From positions 186,001 through 250,000 of the forward strand of contig NZ_JAOANW010000008.1 in NCBI RefSeq assembly GCF_026162365.1: 64,000 nt of DNA, in the 5' to 3' direction. The notes under the pieces were generated by a model. That model searched no databases. It was not told the origin of the DNA and saw only the letters and a list, made by a program, of their open reading frames with translations. The position numbers and the translations under genes were made by a program. This DNA is from Nitratireductor luteus. Lineage in GTDB: Bacteria; Pseudomonadota; Alphaproteobacteria; Rhizobiales; Rhizobiaceae. Positions 19,020 through 26,045 of the stretch are shown here, piece after piece (position 1 is the first letter of the stretch; the number at the start of each line of letters is the position of its first letter).

Positions 19020-19454
19020 ATGACAGAAAAAGCGTCCAGACGAGCCATGCTGATCAATGAGAACCCACCCAACATCCGCCGTATCGACACAAGCCGCGAC
19101 GATGCCTATGCCTTCGAGATAACGGGCCATATCACCGCGTCCGATATGGAAAACCTGTATGGGCTCCTGGAAGGGGCCTATACGCTGCACGAGAAGATCG
19201 ATCTCATCGTCATCATACACGACTATGAGGGCTTCGACTGGAGCGCGGCTTTCAAGGAAAAGTCGATGCTGGGCAAAACGAATGCGCTCAAGCACATTCG
19301 CAAATACGCCGTCGTCGGCGGACCATCCTGGATGGGCCCCACCATGGCGTTCTTCAAGCCGTTTTTTTCCATGGACATGAAGCATTTCGAGTTGGAGCAG
19401 CAAAACGATGCGTGGGACTGGCTGGGAGCCGAACCCGCGCCGCCCGAAGTCTGA
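19020..19454 (+). CDS. STAS/SpoIIAA-like domain protein
   Basis: Soluble protein of about 144 residues of the SpoIIAA-like family (distant relatives of anti-sigma-factor antagonists and CRAL-TRIO folds). It carries AFEITGHITASDMENLYGLL, DLIVIIHDYEGFDWSAAF and the C-terminal AFFKPFFSMDMKHFELEQ, which match single-domain STAS-like proteins of Proteobacteria. Function is unknown; membrane-associated or lipid-binding roles have been suggested for the fold. The start is uncertain: TTG at 19011, ATG at 19020 (used here) and ATG at 19047 are possible and none has a clear ribosome-binding site. The stop abuts the convergent helicase gene. Confidence 0.8.
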   Translation: MTEKASRRAMLINENPPNIRRIDTSRDDAYAFEITGHITASDMENLYGLLEGAYTLHEKIDLIVIIHDYEGFDWSAAFKEKSMLGKTNALKHIRKYAVVGGPSWMGPTMAFFKPFFSMDMKHFELEQQNDAWDWLGAEPAPPEV

Positions 19455-20582
19455 TCAACGCACGATGGTCAGCCGCTCCGCCGCCCGAGTGATCGCCGTG
19501 TAGAGCCAGCGTTGGCGCGTGTCGCGAAAGGCGTAGCTTTCATCGAACAGAACCACATCGTTCCACTGGGAACCCTGCGCCTTGTGCACGGTCAGTGCAT
19601 AGCCGAAGTCGAAATCGTCATAGCGCTTCTTGGTCTGCCACGGAATGTCGCCCTCCGGATTCTCGAACACGGCCTTCAGGAGCTTGATCTTGGCCACGCC
19701 CCGGTCGGGATCGTCTTCCTCCGGTGCGACCAGAAGGTTGATGCCGGGCTTCACGGTCTCCTTCGACGAGGTCATCACCTTCCACAGCGAACCGTTGAGA
19801 AGCCCCTTTGCGGGATCGTTGCGCAGGCACACGAGCTTGTCGCCCGCCTGGGGATACATGGCATCGAAGCCCTTCAATTCGCGCAGGCGCTGATTATAGC
19901 GCCGCCGTGTTCTGTTCGTGCCGACCAGCACCTGATCGGCCGCAAGAACCATCTCGCGGTCCACATCGGCCTTGCCGACGACCTGCGCCGTCCCGTAGTC
20001 GCCATACATGATTTCCCGCCCCTCACGCACATCGAGCGCAAGCTGGATGATGGGATTGTCACGCGCCTGGCGGTGGATTTCCGTCAACAGGTGATCCGGC
20101 TCATGCTCGGTGAAGAAGCCGCCACCGGATATGGGCGGAAGCTGTCCCGGATCGCCCAGGACGAGGATCGGCGTGCTAAAGGACAGGAGATCCCGCCCCA
20201 GCGCTTCGTCAACCATCGAGCACTCGTCGATGATCACCAGCTTGGCCTTCGATATGGGGCTCTGCCGGTTGAGCGAGAAAGTGGGCGACATCGAGGTCTT
20301 GCCGGTGATCTCGTCCTCGACCTGTTCCTCGCCGCGCGGCCGGTAGATCAGCGAATGAATGGTGCGGGCATTGCTCGCCCCCTTCGAGCGCAGCACTTGT
20401 GCGGCCTTGCCCGTGAAGGCGGCGAACTGCACGTCGCCGTCCACATGTTCGGCAAAGTAGCGCGCCAGCGTGGTCTTGCCGGTCCCTGCATAGCCGAACA
20501 GGCGGAAGACCTGGGTGCTCCCGTCCCTCAGCCAGCGCGACACGGCCTTCAGGGCCTCATCCTGTTGCGGCGAAAAATCCAT
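19455..20582 (-). CDS. RecD-like ATP-dependent DNA helicase
   Basis: A 375-residue superfamily 1B helicase. Walker A is RLFGYAGTGKTTLARYF, motif II is VIIDECSMVD, GDPGQLPPISGGGFF and LTEIHRQARDNP are motifs III and IV, and the C-terminal UvrD-like ALTVHKAQGSQWNDVVLFDE and RWLYTAITRAAERLTIV close the core. It lacks the long RecB/RecC-interacting N-terminus of RecD and is shorter than RecD2, so it is a compact stand-alone helicase of the exodeoxyribonuclease V alpha-like group (Dda/Pif1-related core). Its role in repair or replication is inferred. The start MDFSPQQDEAL at 20582 is chosen because similarity begins there; twelve further in-frame codons lie upstream. Confidence 0.88.
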   Translation of the reverse strand: MDFSPQQDEALKAVSRWLRDGSTQVFRLFGYAGTGKTTLARYFAEHVDGDVQFAAFTGKAAQVLRSKGASNARTIHSLIYRPRGEEQVEDEITGKTSMSPTFSLNRQSPISKAKLVIIDECSMVDEALGRDLLSFSTPILVLGDPGQLPPISGGGFFTEHEPDHLLTEIHRQARDNPIIQLALDVREGREIMYGDYGTAQVVGKADVDREMVLAADQVLVGTNRTRRRYNQRLRELKGFDAMYPQAGDKLVCLRNDPAKGLLNGSLWKVMTSSKETVKPGINLLVAPEEDDPDRGVAKIKLLKAVFENPEGDIPWQTKKRYDDFDFGYALTVHKAQGSQWNDVVLFDESYAFRDTRQRWLYTAITRAAERLTIVR

Positions 20583-20725
20583 GAATGGTGAAGAACAGGA
20601 TTCGACAGCTGTATGCAAGGCGTGTTCGGGGCGGCGGGCGCCGGCTTCGCATGAACGGGCATCTTTACGGGATGTAAGGCCGCGACGGTGTATCAGAGTC
20701 CGGCTATACCATCGGGAGCACGGGT

Positions 20726-22576
20726 ATGAGGCGACTGACCTTTATCGTGGGGCTGGTGACGATCGCCGCGGCAGGTCCTCTGCTGCTGATCGCAGCCGAC
20801 TGCCCGAATGAAGCAGCCGCCTCGCCGCGGCCCCATCTGGTCGTCAATCAGCTTGGCTACCTGCCCGACGCCCCGAAACGCGCCACCCTGATGACGCTGG
20901 AGCAAACGCCGGTGGATTGGCAGTTGATCGCTGCCGATGGAAGCATCGTCGCCCGCGGTCGAACCCGGGCGGTGGGAATCGATCCCACCTCCCGGCGCAA
21001 TGTCCACATCATCGACTTTTCCGCGGTGAACGCCCAAGGTGACCGTTTCCATCTGCGCAGCAGCGGCGAAAAGAGCCGGCCATTCGCCATTGCGACCGGC
21101 ATCTACAGGCCGCTCGCCCGCGATGCGGTCGACTATTTCTATCCCGTGCGTTCCGGCATCGCGGTTGATGGCGCCATTGCCGGCGAAGCCTATGCGCGCC
21201 CCGCCGGCCACACCGCCACGTCCGCCGAAGGCCAAATCAACAAGGGCGACCGCGATGTCTCCTGCCTGCCGGCGAAATTGGCCGCCGAGGCCTATGGAGA
21301 ACCCTGGACTTGCAGCTACCGGCTCGACGTCACCGGCGGCTGGTACGATGCCGGCGACCACGGCAAATATGTCGTCAATGGCGGCATCTCGGCGGCCCAG
21401 CTCATGCAGGCCTACGAGCGCAGCCTGCACGTCGAAGGCGCGGCCAAGGATCTCTACGCCGACGGCTCGCTGGCGCTGCCGGAAACCGGGAACGGCGTTC
21501 CGGACATTCTCGACGAAGTGCGATGGGAACTGGAGTTCCTGCTGAGGATGCAGGTTCCGGAAGGAAATCCGCTTGCCGGCATGGCGCATCACAAGGTGCA
21601 TGACGATGCATGGACGGGTCTTCCCCTTCTGCCGCACGAGGACCCGCGCCCGCGTTACCTCCACCACCCGTCCACCGCGGCAACGCTGAACCTCGCCGCA
21701 GCAGCAGCACAAGGCGAGCGTCTGTTCGAGCCGTATGATCCGACATTTTCCAGATCACTGCTGCATTCGGCCGAGCGTGCCTGGCGGGCGGCGGTCGAAA
21801 ACCCTGCGCTGCTGGCCCCGGCATCGGACAATCAGGGGGGCGGCGCCTATGACGATGCCGATGTCGAAGACGAATTCTTCTGGGCGGCGGCCGAACTCTT
21901 CATCACCACCGGCAAGCAGGAATACCGCGATGCCGTGGCGGCCTCGCGATTCTTCGAGAGCGCTGCGTTCGGGGACGCCGGCTTCGACTGGGCAAACGTT
22001 GCCGCGCTCGGCACGCTGTCGGTGGGCCTCGTGCCCAACGGGCTGACCACCGACGAGATCGCCCGGCAGCGCGGTGCCGTGGTCGAGGCGGCAGAGGCCT
22101 ATCTGGCACGCTGGAAAGATCGGGCCTTCGGACAGCTTTATGCGCCGGAAGACGGCAAATATGGCTGGGGCTCCAATCACCTCATGGCGCAGATCGGGAC
22201 CATTCTGGCCCGCGCCTATGATTATACCGGCGATACACGATTCAAAAATGCAGCGATCGAAGGCGCAGATTATCTTCTGGGCCGCAACGCACTTGGCCAG
22301 TCCTATATCACCGGCTACGGCACGGATTATTCCACAAACCAGCATTCACGATGGTTCGCCCGCCAGCTCGACCCAGCCCTGCCCGCGCCACCCGACGGCG
22401 CGCTGGCCGGCGGACCGAACGCCTATCTGCAGGACGAGGCGGCGAAGGAAGCGCGCTCAGGCTGCGCGCCACAGGAATGCTACCTCGACGACATACAGAG
22501 CTGGTCCACCAACGAGATCACCATCAACTGGAATGCCGCCCTCGCCCAATATGCCGCTTTCCTCGCCGAGCAATAG
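20726..22576 (+). CDS. Secreted glycoside hydrolase family 9 endoglucanase
   Basis: A 616-residue protein. It has a signal peptide (LTFIVGLVTIAAAGPLLLIA), then a cellulase N-terminal Ig-like domain (about 37-125, PHLVVNQLGYLPDAPKRATL), then a GH9 (alpha/alpha)6-barrel. The catalytic aspartates lie in GGWYDAGDHGKYV (about 204-216), the conserved histidine region is STNQHSRWFARQ, and the acid Glu is in WSTNEITINWNAAL (about Glu597). The family hydrolyses beta-1,4-glucans by inversion. GGGAGCACGGGT precedes the ATG. There are no bcs/cel cellulose-synthesis genes, carbohydrate-binding module or sugar transporters nearby. It may therefore act on plant polymer, on self-made cellulose, or on another glucan. 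Confidence 0.93.
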   Translation: MRRLTFIVGLVTIAAAGPLLLIAADCPNEAAASPRPHLVVNQLGYLPDAPKRATLMTLEQTPVDWQLIAADGSIVARGRTRAVGIDPTSRRNVHIIDFSAVNAQGDRFHLRSSGEKSRPFAIATGIYRPLARDAVDYFYPVRSGIAVDGAIAGEAYARPAGHTATSAEGQINKGDRDVSCLPAKLAAEAYGEPWTCSYRLDVTGGWYDAGDHGKYVVNGGISAAQLMQAYERSLHVEGAAKDLYADGSLALPETGNGVPDILDEVRWELEFLLRMQVPEGNPLAGMAHHKVHDDAWTGLPLLPHEDPRPRYLHHPSTAATLNLAAAAAQGERLFEPYDPTFSRSLLHSAERAWRAAVENPALLAPASDNQGGGAYDDADVEDEFFWAAAELFITTGKQEYRDAVAASRFFESAAFGDAGFDWANVAALGTLSVGLVPNGLTTDEIARQRGAVVEAAEAYLARWKDRAFGQLYAPEDGKYGWGSNHLMAQIGTILARAYDYTGDTRFKNAAIEGADYLLGRNALGQSYITGYGTDYSTNQHSRWFARQLDPALPAPPDGALAGGPNAYLQDEAAKEARSGCAPQECYLDDIQSWSTNEITINWNAALAQYAAFLAEQ

Positions 22577-22593
22577 GCCGGCGTGCCGCAGCA

Positions 22594-23190
22594 TCAGCGA
22601 AGCATAGGCCAGAGCGTTGCCGCCAGGGTAAGGCCCATGGCGATGTTGAACCATTTGAGCCGGACCGGGTCGGACAGAAAGCCGCGCAGCGCCATGCCAA
22701 AACCTGCCCATACCGAGACGCTGGGAAAATTGACGATAACGAAGGCGGCCGCCACCAGCATGACCGAGAGGAAGGGAGCTTCCGGGCTGGTGTAGAGCGT
22801 CATCGCCGTCACCGCCAGCACCCACGCCTTGGGATTGACCCACTGGAATGCAGCCGCCTCGACAAACCGCATCGGTCGTGCGTGCGCGTTGGTAGACTGG
22901 CCGAGCTTCCGTGATGTCGCGATGCGCCAAGCAAGGTAGAGCAAATACGCGCCGCCTGCGATCTTCAACGCCAGATGAAGCTCGGGATAGGCATTCAGCA
23001 CCGCGCCAAGGCCGAAGCCGACGGCAAGCAGGAGCGAGCAGAAGCCGGCAGCGATGCCGAACATGTGCGGAACCGTGCGGCGGAAACCGAAATTGACGCC
23101 GGAGGCCAGCAGCATGAAGTTGTTCGGCCCCGGCGTCACCGACGAGACAAAGGCGAATATTACCACCGCAATGAAAATGTCGAACGACAT
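22594..23190 (-). CDS. LysE family translocator
   Basis: A 198-residue inner-membrane exporter of the LysE/RhtB superfamily with six predicted hydrophobic segments. The diagnostic N-terminal motif VSSVTPGPNNFMLLASGVNFG is present. FQWVNPKAWVLAVTAM matches the second conserved region. The start is the ATG at 23190, with GGGAG 8 bases upstream; ten further codons are open. Such proteins export amino acids, homoserine lactones or other small metabolites. The substrate is unknown, although ilvH lies about 100 bases upstream on the same strand. It converges on the GH9 gene with a 17-base gap. Confidence 0.93.
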   Translation of the reverse strand: MSFDIFIAVVIFAFVSSVTPGPNNFMLLASGVNFGFRRTVPHMFGIAAGFCSLLLAVGFGLGAVLNAYPELHLALKIAGGAYLLYLAWRIATSRKLGQSTNAHARPMRFVEAAAFQWVNPKAWVLAVTAMTLYTSPEAPFLSVMLVAAAFVIVNFPSVSVWAGFGMALRGFLSDPVRLKWFNIAMGLTLAATLWPMLR

Positions 23191-23294
23191 GGGAAAATCT
23201 CCCGTTGGAGCGTCATGCACGTAGTCAGGTTGGCAACTGACGCCTTACCATGTCCGCCAATGCCCGGTGGATGGCCGGTAGCCCAACAGAGGGA

Positions 23295-23867
23295 CTACAT
23301 TCCCTCCGGCCCCCGGTTCATTGCCGCCACACCGGTGCGGCAAACCTCGACCAGGCCGAGCGGCTTCATGATCGCGATGAACTGCTCGATCTTCGAGACC
23401 CGCCCGGTGATCTCGAAGGTGAAATGCTCCGTATTGGCATCGATGACCTGGGCGCGGAAGGCATCGGCGAGACGCAACGCTTCCACCCGGGCGTCGCCCT
23501 TGCCGCTTACCTTCACAAGCGCCAGCTCGCGCTCCAGCGGCCTGTCATGTCCGCGCTCCTTCGCGACCACCGACAGGTCCACGACACGATGCACCGGCAC
23601 GATCCGCTCGAGCTGATGCTTGATCTGCATGAGAATGTGCGGCGTGCCACGGGTCACGATAGTGATGCGCGACAGATGGCGCTCATGCTCGGTTTCCGAG
23701 ACCGTGAGGCTGTCGATATTGTAGCCCCGCCCGGAAAACAACCCGATGACCCGCGCGAGCACCCCCGGCTCGTTGTCGACAAGCACCGACAGGGTCCGTG
23801 CCTCGCTGTGCTCGGTTTCCTGGGTGATGAAATAGGCGGAGCCTGTGGGCTGGTGCTGGGCGTTCAT
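23295..23867 (-). CDS. ilvH: Acetolactate synthase small (regulatory) subunit
   Basis: A 190-residue regulatory subunit. The N-terminal ACT domain (TLSVLVDNEPGVLARVIGLF, then SGRGYNIDSLTVSETEH) binds valine for feedback inhibition. The C-terminal ALS small-subunit domain contains ERELALVKVSGKGDAR and FEITGRVSKIEQFIAIMKPL. It lies 57 bases downstream of ilvI in the same operon and is therefore under the ilv attenuator. The valine-binding sequence GxIxR is replaced by NEPGVLARV, normal for this family. Confidence 0.97.
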   Translation of the reverse strand: MNAQHQPTGSAYFITQETEHSEARTLSVLVDNEPGVLARVIGLFSGRGYNIDSLTVSETEHERHLSRITIVTRGTPHILMQIKHQLERIVPVHRVVDLSVVAKERGHDRPLERELALVKVSGKGDARVEALRLADAFRAQVIDANTEHFTFEITGRVSKIEQFIAIMKPLGLVEVCRTGVAAMNRGPEGM

Positions 23868-23924
23868 TCTTGATTCTCTTTATCGGCTTCAGCTTGTAAT
23901 TGTTTAAAGGAGAAGGAAGATCGC

Positions 23925-25727
23925 TCAAACGAGCGACCTTCCCTTCGCGTCGATGGCGTTGGCGACAGCTTCGTCCGTCGCCTCGTCGGGCAGCAGCATC
24001 TCGTTATGCGCCTTGCCGGACGGGATCATCGGAAAGCAATTGGCAAGGTTGGCCACACGGCAATCGAAGATGACCGGCAGATCAACCTCGATCATCTCGC
24101 GGATCGCGTCGTCCAGGTCCGCCGGCTTTTCGCATCGGATGCCGTGGCCCCCATAGGCTTCTGCCAGCTTCACGAAGTCCGGCAGCGCCTCCGTGTAGGA
24201 ATGGGAAAGCCGGTTGCCGTGAAGGAGCTGCTGCCACTGCCGCACCATGCCCATATACTGGTTGTTGAGGATGAATATCTTGATCGGCGCCCGGTGCTGC
24301 ACCGCCGCGCTCATCTCCTGCATCGTCATCAGCACTGAGGCGTCGCCGGCAATGTCAATGACGAGCGCGTCGGGATGGGCGATCTGCACGCCGAGAGCGG
24401 CCGGCAGTCCATAGCCCATCGTGCCCAGCCCGCCCGAGGTCATCCAGCGGTTGGGCGCTTCGAAACCGAAATGCTGCGCCGCCCACATCTGATGCTGGCC
24501 GACCTCGGTGGTGATGTAGACGTCATGCTCCTTCGTCAGCTCGTAGAGCCGCTGCACCGCGTATTGGGGCATGATGACATCGTCGCTTGGCTTGTAGGCC
24601 AGCGAGTCGCGCGCGCGCCATTTCTCGATCTGCGCCCACCAGGGCTGCAACCCGGCCTTGTCCGCATTGGCACTGGCGCGCCACAGCCGCACCAGATCTT
24701 CCAGAACACGCCCGCAATCGCCGAGGATCGGCACTTCGACAGGCACGTTCTTGTTGATCGAGGAGGGATCGATATCGATGTGGATCTTGCGGGAATTGGG
24801 CGAAAACGCATCGAGCCGGCCCGTAATACGGTCGTCAAAACGCGCGCCGATGCAGAGCATGACGTCGCAGTCGTGCATCGCCATATTGGCTTCGAACGTG
24901 CCGTGCATGCCGAGCATGCCCAACCAGTTCTTGCCGGACGCGGGGTACGCGCCGAGTCCCATCAGCGTCGAGGTGATGGGGAATCCTGTCAGTTCCACGA
25001 GTTCCCGCAACAGATGGCTTGCCTCGGGCCCGGCGTTGATCACGCCGCCGCCCGAATAGATGATCGGCTTCTTGGCGCCGGCCATCAGCTGGATCGCCCG
25101 CTTGATCTGCTCCTGGTCGCCCTGGACGCGCGGGTGATAGCTGGTACGCGGCACCATCTGCGGTGAGGTATAGGCGCCCTTGGCGAACTGGACGTCCTTG
25201 GGAATATCGACGACGACCGGCCCCGGTCGCCCCGTCTGCGCCACATGAAACGCTTCATGCAGCACCCTGGCGAGTTCGTTGACGTCCCGCACCAGCCAAT
25301 TGTGTTTGGTGCAGGGTCGCGTGATGCCGACCGTATCGCACTCCTGGAACGCATCGGAACCGATGAGCGAGGTCGGCACCTGGCCGGTGATACACACCAG
25401 GGGGACGGAGTCCATCAAAGCATCCTGAAGCGGGGTCACGGCATTGGTGGCGCCGGGCCCCGACGTCACCAGCATAACGCCTGCCTTGCCTGTCGAGCGG
25501 GCATAGCCCTCGGCCGCATGGCCGGCGCCCTGCTCGTGGCGCACCAAAATATGCTGGACGTCCTCCTGCTGGAAAAGCTCGTCATAGATTGGAAGCACTG
25601 CACCGCCGGGATAACCGAAGACGTGCTCGACGCCGTTATCCTTCAAGGCCTGCACCACCATCTCGGCGCCCGTCATCTGATTGATTGCGGCTTCATGGCT
25701 TTGTCGCTCAAGCGCTTGCCCGGTCAT
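23925..25727 (-). CDS. ilvI: Acetolactate synthase large (catalytic) subunit
   Basis: A 600-residue thiamine-diphosphate enzyme that condenses pyruvate with pyruvate or 2-ketobutyrate, the first common step of branched-chain amino acid synthesis. The N-terminal ThDP domain has VFGYPGGAVLPIYDEL with the cofactor-activating Glu in HEQGAGHAAEGYARSTGK. The central FAD-binding domain includes GARFDDRITGRL. The C-terminal ThDP/Mg motif is GDASVLMTMQEMSAAVQHR ... NNQYMGMVRQW. The start at 25727 has a weak ribosome-binding site. The gene sits behind a leader peptide and an attenuator terminator (25775-25884) and is followed by ilvH. Confidence 0.97.
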   Translation of the reverse strand: MTGQALERQSHEAAINQMTGAEMVVQALKDNGVEHVFGYPGGAVLPIYDELFQQEDVQHILVRHEQGAGHAAEGYARSTGKAGVMLVTSGPGATNAVTPLQDALMDSVPLVCITGQVPTSLIGSDAFQECDTVGITRPCTKHNWLVRDVNELARVLHEAFHVAQTGRPGPVVVDIPKDVQFAKGAYTSPQMVPRTSYHPRVQGDQEQIKRAIQLMAGAKKPIIYSGGGVINAGPEASHLLRELVELTGFPITSTLMGLGAYPASGKNWLGMLGMHGTFEANMAMHDCDVMLCIGARFDDRITGRLDAFSPNSRKIHIDIDPSSINKNVPVEVPILGDCGRVLEDLVRLWRASANADKAGLQPWWAQIEKWRARDSLAYKPSDDVIMPQYAVQRLYELTKEHDVYITTEVGQHQMWAAQHFGFEAPNRWMTSGGLGTMGYGLPAALGVQIAHPDALVIDIAGDASVLMTMQEMSAAVQHRAPIKIFILNNQYMGMVRQWQQLLHGNRLSHSYTEALPDFVKLAEAYGGHGIRCEKPADLDDAIREMIEVDLPVIFDCRVANLANCFPMIPSGKAHNEMLLPDEATDEAVANAIDAKGRSLV

Positions 25728-25774
25728 TTGTCTTGGTCCCGTCTCTTTCGGTGCTCAGTCGGTTTTGGGTCAAT

Positions 25775-25853
25775 AAAAAAGGCCCCCGGAGGAGCCTGTC
25801 TTTCGCACATGGTTGGCTATCGCCTGGCAGCTACGCCGCCTTGCCCATGTGCG
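25775..25853 (-). terminator. ilvIH transcription attenuator (competing hairpins and terminator)
   Basis: On the minus strand the terminator stem AGGCTCC (25797-25791) pairs with GGGGCCT around a TCCG loop and is followed by six T (25780-25775), 48 bases before ilvI. Upstream, CGCACATGG (25853-25845, inside the leader-peptide frame) is perfectly complementary to CCATGTGCG (25812-25804). A ribosome stalled on the branched-chain codons would therefore change pairing and prevent terminator formation. This is the standard arrangement of ribosome-mediated attenuation. Confidence 0.8.
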
Positions 25854-25884
25854 ATCCTACTACGATAAGAACATTCTTGATCAT
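25831..25884 (-). CDS. ilvL: ilv leader peptide (17 residues)
   Basis: The short frame reads MIKNVLIVVGSHMGKAA, stop TAG at 25833-25831. Residues 5-9 (VLIVV) plus Ile2 give six branched-chain codons in the first nine, the hallmark of an ilv leader. It is followed by the attenuator hairpins and by ilvI. There is no ribosome-binding site. The promoter -10 element ends only 8 bases before the ATG, so the mRNA probably starts at or within three bases of the AUG (leaderless), as is known for the trp leader of Sinorhizobium. Confidence 0.8.
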   Translation of the reverse strand: MIKNVLIVVGSHMGKAA

Positions 25885-25892
25885 GGCGCGGA

Positions 25893-25921
25893 CTTTAAGA
25901 CCGAAAATTACGCGGTGTCAA
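25893..25921 (-). promoter_or_regulatory. Promoter of the ilv leader-ilvI-ilvH operon
   Basis: On the minus strand a perfect -35 TTGACA (25921-25916), a 17-base spacer and TTAAAG (25898-25893) form a strong-looking sigma-70 promoter. The predicted start of transcription (about 25887-25884) coincides with the leader-peptide ATG at 25884. Confidence 0.7.
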
Positions 25922-26045
25922 CCGATAAGGGCGGGAGATCAGGCGCCTCACCGGCCGTTCGGTCCAGCCCTTTTTAACCATGCCGGCTTATCCCGCCTTA
26001 ACCCCGATCGAGTAGCTTGGCCGATCAAGGGTGAGAGGGGACATC

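Noticed and set aside
20726-22576. Cellulose synthesis (bcs/cel) locus around the GH9 enzyme
   Set aside because: No glycosyltransferase, BcsB or GH8 gene is nearby; neighbours are a helicase and a LysE exporter.
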